A stretch of DNA of 64,000 nt from Paraburkholderia sp. BCC1884. Lineage in GTDB: Bacteria; Pseudomonadota; Gammaproteobacteria; Burkholderiales; Burkholderiaceae. Under the pieces are notes generated by a model. It saw only the letters and a program-made list of their open reading frames with translations. It was not told the DNA's origin and ran no database searches. This document shows positions 42,062 to 50,727 of this stretch, piece after piece (position 1 is the stretch's first letter; every line of letters starts with the position of its first letter). Location: positions 1 to 64,000 of the forward strand of contig NZ_CAAJGL010000065.1 of assembly GCF_900996225.1 (NCBI RefSeq), read 5' to 3'. The position numbers were made by a program, and so were the translations under genes.

Positions 42062-45000
42062 TTACGACGGACACGAAAACGCGTCTATCTGGGGCAGTCG
42101 GAACGGGTTGTAACTGCTGCTCGCGGTGACTCGCAGCGAGAGCTTGCGACCGTGGAAATCGAAGCTGGCGATGAAGCTTTCGGGCGTCGCACCCGGTGTG
42201 ATGCGAGCCTTGTCGAGCATGCGATAGAGCGCCCAGGGGCCTTGTGTCTGTAAGCCATCGGTGCCGGTCGGCGAGCTGATTTGCAAGCTGACGAGACCCG
42301 TGCCGCCGAGATTGGGCCATTTCAAAGTGGTGGGAATTTGCGGGCCGTGTGCATAGCGGATCGTCTGGCCGTCGACATCCAGCGTGTACTGAGCGATGCC
42401 CGGGTCCAGGTCGAGCGGCGTCAACTCGACCTGCAGCGAAGGTACCGTGGCAGTGCCGGAGAAAAATACCGTGCGGATCAGGTCGGCATTCTGGAACGAA
42501 CCCGCGAGGCGGGCGTCGCTTGACGTGGTGCCGGTCGCATTGCGTCGGAAGCGCCAGCGGCTGCCGCTGATGTCGATCTGCGATGTCAGGTTCTTCTGAA
42601 AGAAACTGTCCATCAGGCCACCCGGTGCGAACAGTTTCGAGAAATCGTCGAGCGCGACGTCGCGGGGCGAATTACGCGCGAACGGATAGCGTCCGGCGAT
42701 CATATGTTGGCACAGGCGCCCAATGCTGCCCTGCGCATCCTGCGTCAGATTCGCGCGCGTGGCACCGCTGATTTGCGCCGAACCGGTGCGCGACAAGTCG
42801 CTGAATATGTCGCGCAGCGGTACGGGCAGGCGTCCCGCGTCGGCTTGAAGGGTGTTGAACACGTCGGTTTGCGGTGGCGGGCTGCCGTCGTTCAAAGCCG
42901 CGCCCGCCGATGTCAGATAGCTGTACAACTGGTCGACTATTCGCAGACTGCTGTCTAGCGGCGCACCACCTGCGCCACTGGGGGCGCCATCGGTCGAGGC
43001 CACGAGTCGCCGCAGCGGTTCGAAATGATTGTCGACCACGGCTTCAGGCCGCTCGTCGCTCACCGGTTGCTGCGAGTCGGCCATCGCAGCGTTCCCGAAC
43101 ATTGCGACGAGCGATCGTCTTGCCTCGCCGATGCGCCTCCGAATTCCGCCGGTCGCAGCTTGCTTATCCGGCGCTTTACGCGAGCGCAGCAGGTGGGTCT
43201 CGTTGGCGGCAGTCGACAAAAACTGTTTGAGCGGTGAATCGGGCGCCGACAGCGTGCGCGCGATCTGTGTGCTTTGCGCGATCGACTTGCTGGCGATCAA
43301 GGTCAAATCACTGAGGTAGCTGTCCCACACGTCGATATAGTCGTCGAAATACGCTCGTCTGACTTCGAGGGCGATACGCTGATTGTCGATGCCCGGCGTC
43401 GCGTCGATACCGAGTACCCAGGGTTCCTCTTCGCGCAGCTTCGATACGGCGCCGATCACGCGGCCGTCGAACACGTCCCGGTAACCGTGGTAGGTGTACA
43501 GGCGGTTGATGCCCTCGGTCAGCGGCTTGCCGCTCGCGCGCCGGAAAACCAGCGCGGCCTGCGGACCGCCCGCACTGACGACGGTGATCGGCGCACCTTG
43601 CATCGTGCGCAACAATTCACGGCGTATTAGATGGTATGCACGCTGTGCCAGCGGTTCATGCGCGAGCCGCTCACGCACGGCGCCGACGAGCGGCGCGTCG
43701 AGCACAAAAGACGAAGTGACGGGACGCGGTTCGAACAGGTTGGTCAGATGCGCTTCGAGTCGCGCGCGTTCGTCTGCCCCGACGTTCGACGGCAGCGTCT
43801 TCTCTGCATCGAGCATCAGCCAGGCGGCGAGGAAATTGCCGTCGTAGTGCGCGACGTCGTGAAGCATGAGATAGGCCTTGAGCGCGTCGTAAGCGTACTC
43901 GGGATCGGTGAGCGGCGCATTGGCCAGTATCGACTCGAGGTGAACGGCTGCTTGCGGCAGCAGCTTTTCGGCGAGTGCCCTGCGATACATTGCGTCGCTA
44001 GCGGCGCGGATTCTTTGGCCCTGATACAGGCCCATGCCGTAGCGCAGCGACGTCGGCGCACCGATCTCGAACCGCTCGCTGCGTGGCAGGTCTTGCAGTG
44101 CATCGAGCAGCGGCACAAGTGGCGTCATGGCGCCGACGCTCGACGCGACCGGGCGGGCTGCCTGCCGATTGAAAGCGGCAACACGCGAGTTCACTTCGTC
44201 GAGATAGGCGCGGTTGTTCAGATAGCTGTTGGTCCAGCCGATCAACAAAGCCAGCACGATCCCACCAGTGAGCAGAGCCATTGCTGCGTGGACGATCCGT
44301 CGCCGCCGACGCAACGCGCGGCTGACCTCGGCGAATCCAGCGTCAGCGAATAGCGCCTTGCTTAGCAGCTGTTGGAGGAAGTAGCCATGCTCGCGTCCCG
44401 ATCCGGTGTGCGCCGACGGTTGTGCCGCTGCGATCTGCAATTGCGCTCTGACGGGGTCGAGTACGCGATCGATCACCGCCGTGTCCTGCCGCGCGCTGGT
44501 GAAATAAACGCCTCGCAACTGCAGATTGGTCTCCAGGCGCGATGGACGAAACAGCGCCGTACAGAAGTCGTCCAGACTCTCTCGCAGACTCGCGAACTGT
44601 TGAGGAAACAGGAAAGCGCGCGCGCGGCTGTCGCGGTCGGGGTCGGCGATCAGGACATCGCGTAGTCCTTCGTGCAGGCGCTGGGTCAAGGCGTCGAACG
44701 CATGGCCGAAAGCATGATTGGCGGTCGCGGCGTCACGCGAGAAAGTCGTGCCCCACACCTGCGCGCGGCCGTCGCGATTCAGGCTCGAAAAATAGTCGCT
44801 GAAGCCGCAGATACGGTCCATTTTCGTGAAACACACGTAGATCGGCACGCGCAGGTCGAGCCTCGTCTGCATCAATTGCAATGGCTGGCGCAAACGCGTG
44901 GCGTAGGCCACACGCTCCGGTTCGCTCAGCGCGACCAGTTCGTCGACGCCGACCGTCAACAGCACGCCATTGACCGGCTGCCGACGTCGGTGTTTGCGCA

Positions 45001-45451
45001 GCAACGCGAGCAATTCGCCCCATTCGGCGCCGCGGCGTGCGGTGTCGTCAGCAGCAATCAGATAGTGGCCCGGCGTATCGACGAGCACGGCGTCGTTGCA
45101 AAACCACCAGTCGCATTGACGCGTGGGCTCGACACGACCGGCGGCGCGCGTGGCCTGCTCGACCATCGACAGTTCGAGGCCGCTGTTGGCGAGCGCGGAT
45201 GTCTTGCCCGCCGCGCCGCCACCGACCACGAGATACCAGGGCAGGCGGTACGTGTATGCGCCGCTTAGCCGGTCGAGGCACGCGCCGAGCCTGCCTCCAG
45301 ACGAGCTGGCACGACGCAGCAGATGCTGCGCCTCGCGAAAGCGGATGCGCAACTCAGCGATGGCTTCACCGTGACCGCTCGAGTCGGTGCGCTCGCGTAT
45401 CGCGGTTCGTCTTTCGCGTCGGCGTGCAAACAAGCGTCGGAGGAAAATCAT
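42062..45451 (-). CDS. tssM: T6SS membrane complex protein TssM (IcmF)
   Basis: A 1129-residue core component that spans the envelope with TssJ and TssL. WYLVVGGGAAGKTS (Walker A at residues 77-85), CDWWFCNDAVLVDTPGHY and LLTVGVDELVAL form the IcmF N-terminal NTPase. One membrane helix at about 384-404 (IVHAAMALLTGGIVLALLIG) leads to the periplasmic IcmF-related domain and the C-terminal TssM domain ending PQIDAFSCPS. Unlike typical TssM there is no pair of membrane helices before the Walker A: the protein starts MIFLRRLFARRRERR. The upstream in-frame residues overlap tssL and are not hydrophobic. ATGA overlap with tssL. Confidence 0.95.
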   Translation of the reverse strand: MIFLRRLFARRRERRTAIRERTDSSGHGEAIAELRIRFREAQHLLRRASSSGGRLGACLDRLSGAYTYRLPWYLVVGGGAAGKTSALANSGLELSMVEQATRAAGRVEPTRQCDWWFCNDAVLVDTPGHYLIAADDTARRGAEWGELLALLRKHRRRQPVNGVLLTVGVDELVALSEPERVAYATRLRQPLQLMQTRLDLRVPIYVCFTKMDRICGFSDYFSSLNRDGRAQVWGTTFSRDAATANHAFGHAFDALTQRLHEGLRDVLIADPDRDSRARAFLFPQQFASLRESLDDFCTALFRPSRLETNLQLRGVYFTSARQDTAVIDRVLDPVRAQLQIAAAQPSAHTGSGREHGYFLQQLLSKALFADAGFAEVSRALRRRRRIVHAAMALLTGGIVLALLIGWTNSYLNNRAYLDEVNSRVAAFNRQAARPVASSVGAMTPLVPLLDALQDLPRSERFEIGAPTSLRYGMGLYQGQRIRAASDAMYRRALAEKLLPQAAVHLESILANAPLTDPEYAYDALKAYLMLHDVAHYDGNFLAAWLMLDAEKTLPSNVGADERARLEAHLTNLFEPRPVTSSFVLDAPLVGAVRERLAHEPLAQRAYHLIRRELLRTMQGAPITVVSAGGPQAALVFRRASGKPLTEGINRLYTYHGYRDVFDGRVIGAVSKLREEEPWVLGIDATPGIDNQRIALEVRRAYFDDYIDVWDSYLSDLTLIASKSIAQSTQIARTLSAPDSPLKQFLSTAANETHLLRSRKAPDKQAATGGIRRRIGEARRSLVAMFGNAAMADSQQPVSDERPEAVVDNHFEPLRRLVASTDGAPSGAGGAPLDSSLRIVDQLYSYLTSAGAALNDGSPPPQTDVFNTLQADAGRLPVPLRDIFSDLSRTGSAQISGATRANLTQDAQGSIGRLCQHMIAGRYPFARNSPRDVALDDFSKLFAPGGLMDSFFQKNLTSQIDISGSRWRFRRNATGTTSSDARLAGSFQNADLIRTVFFSGTATVPSLQVELTPLDLDPGIAQYTLDVDGQTIRYAHGPQIPTTLKWPNLGGTGLVSLQISSPTGTDGLQTQGPWALYRMLDKARITPGATPESFIASFDFHGRKLSLRVTASSSYNPFRLPQIDAFSCPS

Positions 45452-46641
45452 CGGGGCGTCGCCTGAGAGAGGTTCTGGCGGTCTTGTCCGACGGGGAACA
45501 CCATGATTTCGACCCGCCGATTGTGGGCGCGACCCACTGCCGTCAGATTGTTGTCCACGGGTTCCGCGTCGCCGCGTCCGACTGCCGAGAGCGTGCGGCT
45601 CGGATCGAGTCCTGCCGCACGCAACCATTGGGCGACTGCGGCGGCGCGGGCCTGCGACAGCGCGAGATTCGACGCGAAGTGGCGATCGCGAATCGGCTGA
45701 TTGTCGGTATGCCCGGTAATCACGATCTCGCCGTCAAGCTGGTTGAGTGCGTTGGCGACACGGGCGAGTACTGGCAGAAGAGTGCGATTGGCGACAGCGG
45801 ATCCGGAATCGAACAAGGCATCGCCGCGCATCGCGATCACATCCCGATCGGCTTCGCCGCGCACGGCAAGCGCGCCGCTGCGCAGATCAGCAGCCAGCCT
45901 TTGCTGCAGCGTGGTCGATGTGCCCTGCGCGAGGCCGCCTACATCGGGAAGCCGCATCGCGTTGATGGCCGCGTCGGTGCGATCCGCGTGTGCGCCCAAT
46001 ATGGACGCGAAGCCGATGTAACCCGCCACGGCGCTTGCACAGGCGCTCGGCAGCCATATCCAAATCGGCCACCCGCGACGCATCGCGACCGCCGACGCGC
46101 GGTCGTCTGCTTGCCACGCCGGCGACAGCGCTTGCCCATAGCCACGACCGATTTCGTGCAGCAGTTTGTGCAGCCGCCGCGTGAGCGTTTCAAGCTGTGC
46201 GGCGCCGTTCTCGGTGACACGGTAGCGCCCCTGAAAACCCAGCACCAGGCAGTAATACTGCAGTTCGAGCAAGTGGCGGTGCTCGCGCGGACTGGCGGAC
46301 AGCCGCGCCAGCAACTGGAAAAACTTTTCGCCGCCCCAGGTCTCGTTGTGAAATGCAACCAGCAGACTGTGCGTCGACCACACGCCACCGCCGCCCCAGG
46401 GTGCGAGCGCCGCTGCTTCGTCGAGCGTCGTGCACAGACAATAGCGGGCGCCGACGATCGTCTCGACAGCAATCCCCGCCTGTTGGGCACGGGACTGAAA
46501 CTGCCGGATCTGATCGACCAGATAGTCGCGTAGCCGCTCGGGCGCTAACGCTGTGCTCGTGCGAATTTGCGCAAGCAAATCCAGCAGCGGATTCGCGGCG
46601 GCGACGAGTGAATTGCGGGCAGTCGGATCGGAGGGTTGCAT
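45448..46641 (-). CDS. tssL: T6SS protein TssL (DotU) with C-terminal OmpA peptidoglycan-binding domain
   Basis: A 397-residue membrane-complex protein. The N-terminal cytoplasmic DotU domain (residues about 10-180: NPLLDLLAQIRTS, ARYCLCTTLDEAA, FHNETWGGEKFFQLL, LELQYYCLVLGFQGRYRV) is followed by one membrane helix (about 188-210) and a periplasmic OmpA-like domain (about 260-390; ITGHTDNQPI, NLALSQARAAAVAQWL, GRGDAEPV, NRRVEIMVFP). The OmpA module makes this a peptidoglycan-anchored TssL, so no separate TagL is needed. Between tssK and tssM. Confidence 0.96.
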   Translation of the reverse strand: MQPSDPTARNSLVAAANPLLDLLAQIRTSTALAPERLRDYLVDQIRQFQSRAQQAGIAVETIVGARYCLCTTLDEAAALAPWGGGGVWSTHSLLVAFHNETWGGEKFFQLLARLSASPREHRHLLELQYYCLVLGFQGRYRVTENGAAQLETLTRRLHKLLHEIGRGYGQALSPAWQADDRASAVAMRRGWPIWIWLPSACASAVAGYIGFASILGAHADRTDAAINAMRLPDVGGLAQGTSTTLQQRLAADLRSGALAVRGEADRDVIAMRGDALFDSGSAVANRTLLPVLARVANALNQLDGEIVITGHTDNQPIRDRHFASNLALSQARAAAVAQWLRAAGLDPSRTLSAVGRGDAEPVDNNLTAVGRAHNRRVEIMVFPVGQDRQNLSQATPR

Positions 46642-46666
46642 AGATTTTTAGTCGGTGCGCGTGGCG

Positions 46667-48037
46667 TCAACCGCGAATCGCCCAACATTCCATGGTCAGA
46701 CCTGGCAGATCGCCGGCGACATGCAAAGCGAGACCACTGGATTTCTCTAGTTGTTTCCAGAGTTCGCCACCCGTATCCAGTTCGAAGTAGTGGTAGCCAG
46801 CGTGATAGGGAATCTGCCGGGGCGCGACCGGTAGCACGCGTAGCGCGATGCCGGGAAGATGCAGATTCACGAGATCGGAAAGCCGCTCGGCGGGGCCGAT
46901 CTTGACCTGTGCCGGATAGCGCGCACGCATCGTCTCGGCGGGCAGATCGGCGTGCACCGCGAGAACGAAGCCGGCGTGGCGAATCAGATCCGGACTTGGA
47001 ATCCGCGCGACCCACACGCGATGAGCGCGTTCCTGTAGTTCGATGGCGACCGCATTCTGTTCAAGTACCGTCGACAAGGCCCGTCGCAATTCGGCCATCA
47101 GGGGCATGAAGCTGTGTTGCAGATCGTCGTGCCGGTACTCGGGGCGAACCGTGGGGCGGCGTTCGTCCGTTGTGTAAGTGCACAAATCGAAGGCGAGCCG
47201 CAGCCATTGCTGAAACAGTTGCTCGGGATGGCTTCGGCCGCGTGCGCACGCGTGCCAGGTGTCGGCTTGAGCGCGGTTGATCAGAGCGAGCAGTAAAAAA
47301 TCCGCGACCTCCGAAACGCCGCCGCGCCCCGCTCGCGACAGGCGCTGCGCCAATGCGTCGCCGCGCTGTTCGAGCAGCCCATGCAATTCGCTGATGTAGT
47401 TGGCGAGCACGGCATGCTGATCGGCGATCAGCATCGGCGGGATGTAATGTTTGTCGAGCACCAGATGGTTGTCGCTGCGTCGTTCCACGACGCGCAACAA
47501 GCCGATCGCCTGCCATTCGCTGCCGAGTTCCGACGCGAGCGCGAGCCGCACCCGTGGGCGGGCGATCTGCACGCAGGCTGGTCCCAGCGCAACGGCGTTG
47601 CCGTCGGCGATCTCGCGCGCGTACGCGCTGTAACGCGCCAGTGAACCGGTCTGCTCTTCGAAAAGGGTGTCTTCGCCGCCCGGTCTTTTGAGCGGCAACG
47701 CGAGCATCACGACCTCGTCGTTGACTGCGGCCGGGATGTCGAGCGGTGCGGGTAGTTCGTCGGCGCCGGTGAGCAGAAATGGCGTGCCATCGGGAAACAC
47801 GCCTTGCGCCATCGACAGCGACACCTTGCCCAACGCGAGCATCTCGTGATCGATCTCGATACTCGCGAAGCCCCAGAATGCGCTCTGCAATCCGAGACAG
47901 CGCAAGTAGACATAGCTTTCGAGGTAGCGCTCGAATTGCTGGAAATGCTGTGGCCGAAGATACATGCCCTCCGACCAGACAACCTTGCTGCGCAAAGCGC
48001 CTGCGTCCTTCGGCGGAAAATTGGCGTGGTTCATCAA
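46667..48037 (-). CDS. tssK: T6SS baseplate protein TssK
   Basis: A 456-residue trimeric baseplate connector linking TssFG wedges to the TssLM membrane complex. The N-terminal KVVWSEGMYLRPQHFQQFERYLES is the TssK signature (residues about 18-40). LLVALINRA-like FLLLALINRAQ, the central helical bundle and the C-terminal FELDTGGELWKQLEKSSGLALHV are also typical. It overlaps the tssJ stop by four bases. Length matches the family. Confidence 0.96.
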   Translation of the reverse strand: MMNHANFPPKDAGALRSKVVWSEGMYLRPQHFQQFERYLESYVYLRCLGLQSAFWGFASIEIDHEMLALGKVSLSMAQGVFPDGTPFLLTGADELPAPLDIPAAVNDEVVMLALPLKRPGGEDTLFEEQTGSLARYSAYAREIADGNAVALGPACVQIARPRVRLALASELGSEWQAIGLLRVVERRSDNHLVLDKHYIPPMLIADQHAVLANYISELHGLLEQRGDALAQRLSRAGRGGVSEVADFLLLALINRAQADTWHACARGRSHPEQLFQQWLRLAFDLCTYTTDERRPTVRPEYRHDDLQHSFMPLMAELRRALSTVLEQNAVAIELQERAHRVWVARIPSPDLIRHAGFVLAVHADLPAETMRARYPAQVKIGPAERLSDLVNLHLPGIALRVLPVAPRQIPYHAGYHYFELDTGGELWKQLEKSSGLALHVAGDLPGLTMECWAIRG

Positions 48038-48552
48038 TGGGTCCGATCCAGGGCTTCGACGGCGAGGCCGTTTTCGTTGAGTTTTACGCGCACCGTGAGT
48101 TGTTCTGGCGAGAACGGCCGGAATGAAAAAATGCTGGTGCCGTCGCGGGCAGGCAGTGCAAGGGTGGTTTTCCAGACGCTTCCGTTCAGCTCGCGATAGC
48201 CGGCGACGATGCCCAGTGCGCGTGTCTGCGCGCTGGCCGTCCGCTGGATCAACCGGTGTTCGCCCGGCAAGAGGATCACCTGTTCGAACGAAACGAGGTC
48301 GTCGCCCAAGGTCGTTTTGGCGTTGTCCTGCAGAGCGGAGAAACCGCCTGCCTCGAATGCCGCAGTCGATTTCAGGCCATAGATGCCGACGAGAATCGGC
48401 GCGGGCCTCGCGTTGCTGTCCGGATTCACGCGTGAACTTGCGTTGAGGTAGAGGTCACAGGGCGTGTCCGTGCTCTGGGACGTCGACGAACAGCCCACTA
48501 GCAGGATTGCCACGGTTATCGCGGTCAGCGCACGCCATTTCGGGTCGACCAT
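48034..48552 (-). CDS. tssJ: T6SS outer-membrane lipoprotein TssJ
   Basis: A 172-residue lipoprotein with signal helix ALTAITVAILLVGC; the lipobox LVGC places the acylated Cys at residue 21. The transthyretin-like domain follows (LYLNASSRVNPDSNARPAPI, IYGLKSTAAFEAGGFSAL, LGDDLVSFEQVILLPGEHRL), all family hallmarks. It anchors TssM to the outer membrane. Overlaps tssK by ATGA; it comes 7 bp after the DUF4150 gene. Confidence 0.94.
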   Translation of the reverse strand: MVDPKWRALTAITVAILLVGCSSTSQSTDTPCDLYLNASSRVNPDSNARPAPILVGIYGLKSTAAFEAGGFSALQDNAKTTLGDDLVSFEQVILLPGEHRLIQRTASAQTRALGIVAGYRELNGSVWKTTLALPARDGTSIFSFRPFSPEQLTVRVKLNENGLAVEALDRTH

Positions 48553-48559
48553 GCGTGGG

Positions 48560-48949
48560 TCAAGCCGCCAGATTCAGAATGTGCGTCTGGCTGGGCGAGG
48601 TGCCGGTGCCGACGGCATTCGTCGCGTTCTGCTGCGTGGGGTCGCTCATGCGGGTGGTCGGCATGCCGTGCAGCAGGACCGTATTGGCGCCGTTGATGTT
48701 GCGCGAGGTCGAGCACACCGTGCCGGACGCGACGCCACCCATCGATCCGGCTGCGTCGCCACTGGTGACCGGAATGAGCGTCGCCAGATTGTGCGCGGGG
48801 GCGCCGGCAATGAGAATGTTGCTGACGTTCGGGATGGCTTGCACGCGCTGTGCATTGTTGTCGTAGGCGACGGGCACGCCGACCGGTGGCGTTCTGTTGA
48901 CGCTGATCGCGTCGTTGGTGCCGCCTGCGCTTGAATTGACCATGACCAT
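48560..48949 (-). CDS. DUF4150 (PAAR-like) protein, no toxin extension
   Basis: A 129-residue small protein of the DUF4150 / Tox-PAAR-like family, thought to cap the VgrG spike as PAAR proteins do. The sequence is rich in short strand-turn elements: GTNDAISVNRTPPVGVPVAYDN at the N-terminus (long motif, positions 10-31), then PNVSNILIAGAPAHN, SGDAAGSMGGVASGTV and NTVLLHGMPTTRMSDPT. In other systems such domains often carry a C-terminal toxin; here the protein stops after the fold, so no cargo is fused. Ten bp from the DUF3540 gene, same operon. Confidence 0.85.
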   Translation of the reverse strand: MVMVNSSAGGTNDAISVNRTPPVGVPVAYDNNAQRVQAIPNVSNILIAGAPAHNLATLIPVTSGDAAGSMGGVASGTVCSTSRNINGANTVLLHGMPTTRMSDPTQQNATNAVGTGTSPSQTHILNLAA

Positions 48950-48958
48950 GCGATTCTC

Positions 48959-49618
48959 CTAGCCGAGATGGATATGCTGGGCGTCGATCTTCGACAGGCG
49001 CTCGGCGGTCAGCAACGCGTGCTTGCCATGCAGACGCACGCTTGCGGAGGCGGCGTAGTCAAGATGCGCCGAGCGCACGTGGTCGACGGTTTCGACCGTG
49101 CGGAAGCTCGCCTTGCTGATTTGCACGACGCGTTCGACGACTGTTTCCAGGGTCTTTCCGATCAGCCGCAACGCGCCGATCCAGCCTTGCAGTTCGACGC
49201 AATGAAGTGATGTTTTTTTAACGATCAAATCGGCTTCGTCGACGTTCAGTTCGAGATGGTTGCCGTGCACCTTCACCTCGTTTTCGCCATGCAGATGAAT
49301 GCCTTGTGCCGCATTGAAGCGCACCGTGCCGTTCGATTCGAACGTCAGATCGCCGTCGATGTGAATGCGCGCTGCGCTTGCGTATGGGCGCTCGAGAATG
49401 GCCAACACGTACGGGTGTTGCGGATCGACGCGGCTGATCAAGACGCGATCGCCGATCTCGGGTTCGAGCAGGCAGCTATGGGCGCGTCGGCAGGTGAGCC
49501 TGGCGTCGCCGCACGATACCAACAGCCTGTCGTCGCGTAAGCGGCTCCGGATCGTGCCGAGGGTTTCGCCGCTTAGCTCTGGCTGCGATGTTCTCAAATC
49601 TGCGAACGTTGATTTCAT
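48959..49618 (-). CDS. DUF3540 protein, OB-fold plus beta-repeat (spike-like)
   Basis: A 219-residue T6SS-associated DUF3540 protein. Residues about 20-95 look like a gp5-type OB fold (ETLGTIRSRLRDDRLLVSC, PEIGDRVLISRVDPQHPYVLAIL). Residues about 100-219 are a run of short strands with alternating hydrophobic residues (GDLTFESNGTVRFNAAQG, IHLHGENEVKVHGNHLELN) like a beta-helix. A spike-like role is therefore an inference from pattern, not from a structure search. ATG at 49618 overlaps the pentapeptide gene stop; the upstream open frame is not conserved-looking. Confidence 0.8.
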   Translation of the reverse strand: MKSTFADLRTSQPELSGETLGTIRSRLRDDRLLVSCGDARLTCRRAHSCLLEPEIGDRVLISRVDPQHPYVLAILERPYASAARIHIDGDLTFESNGTVRFNAAQGIHLHGENEVKVHGNHLELNVDEADLIVKKTSLHCVELQGWIGALRLIGKTLETVVERVVQISKASFRTVETVDHVRSAHLDYAASASVRLHGKHALLTAERLSKIDAQHIHLG

Positions 49619-50727
49619 GTGGGCTCCGTGGGCTCGATGGGCGTCCGGCGTGCGTCCCGTTGCGCCGACCAAGCTTCGGCAGCGCACAGAGCCGCATCGG
49701 CGTCGGCGACGCCGATGCGGCCTTGCCAAGGCGGTTCGCATGCGTCGCTGTCCAAGGCGGCGCGCGCGCCATGAAAGCGGGTTCGTTCGAATCTTGCTTG
49801 TGTAAAGTCGGCACCGGTCAGTTGGGCCGACGAAAAATCCGCGTCTTCGAGCCGTGCGTGAATGAAGCGCGAGTCGCTCGCGTCGGCACCATGGAATACG
49901 GCGCCGGCCAAATCGGTGTCGGAGAAATCTGCCCCATTGACGTCCGCCTCAGCCCAGATGCTACGAGCAAAGCGCGCACCGCGGCACTGCAGACCGCCCG
50001 CATTCGCACCGAAGAAATTGGCGAATGGCGCGTCTACCTCATCCATGACGGCATGCTCGAGTGCAGCGGCCTGAAAATTGCAATGCGGCATCTGCGCGGC
50101 GGTGAAGTCGGCGCGGCGCAGGTCCGCTCCGATGAATTGACACTTCCGGAATATCTGTCCGCGAAAAACCTGGCCCGCGAGATTGGATTCGCTGAATACG
50201 GCGTTGTCGAAATGCGAGCGTGCAAAGTCCACTGCGCGCAAATCGGTTCGGTGGAAAAGGACTTGGCGATTGACCGTGGCAGTGAAGCTGGCACCTTGCA
50301 TGGACGTTTCATCGAAGAGCGCGCGCGTGAGTTGCGCCGAATCGAACCAGCAGTCGCTTAGCTCGCATGTCAGAAACGCGGCGCGTGTGGCGCGCACATC
50401 CGAAAAGCGCGTGGCGGCTGCGCGTAGGCCATTCAACCGGCAATCGTCGAGTGTGCTTCCGGCGAAGCTCGTACGGACCAATTCGCCTTTCAGGAAGACG
50501 CTGTGAGATAGATTGGCGCCGGAGAAATCGACATCGATGAACACGCATTCGTTGAACACGCAGTCGGTGAGTCGTGCGCGCGCGAGTCGTGTTCCGGTGA
50601 AAATGACGTTGGCGAAGATTCCGCCCGATAGATCGAATTGATCGAGCACGAGCGCCCCCAGCGAGCGTTGCTCGACGATTTCGCCGTTGCCGATCATGCG
50701 TTGCAGTTGGATGGCATCCAGACTCAT
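49615..50727 (-). CDS. Pentapeptide-repeat protein of the T6SS spike cassette
   Basis: A 370-residue protein made almost entirely of pentapeptide repeats of the A(D/N)LXX type, for example ANLSHSVFLKGELVRTSF, RADFTAAQMPHCNF and ADFSSAQLTGADFTQARF, from about residue 15 to 330. These fold into a right-handed quadrilateral beta-helix. No signal peptide, so cytoplasmic or translocated by the T6SS. It overlaps both neighbours by four bases. Function unknown; a role in effector loading or as an elongated spike element is inference from position. Confidence 0.85.
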   Translation of the reverse strand: MSLDAIQLQRMIGNGEIVEQRSLGALVLDQFDLSGGIFANVIFTGTRLARARLTDCVFNECVFIDVDFSGANLSHSVFLKGELVRTSFAGSTLDDCRLNGLRAAATRFSDVRATRAAFLTCELSDCWFDSAQLTRALFDETSMQGASFTATVNRQVLFHRTDLRAVDFARSHFDNAVFSESNLAGQVFRGQIFRKCQFIGADLRRADFTAAQMPHCNFQAAALEHAVMDEVDAPFANFFGANAGGLQCRGARFARSIWAEADVNGADFSDTDLAGAVFHGADASDSRFIHARLEDADFSSAQLTGADFTQARFERTRFHGARAALDSDACEPPWQGRIGVADADAALCAAEAWSAQRDARRTPIEPTEPT

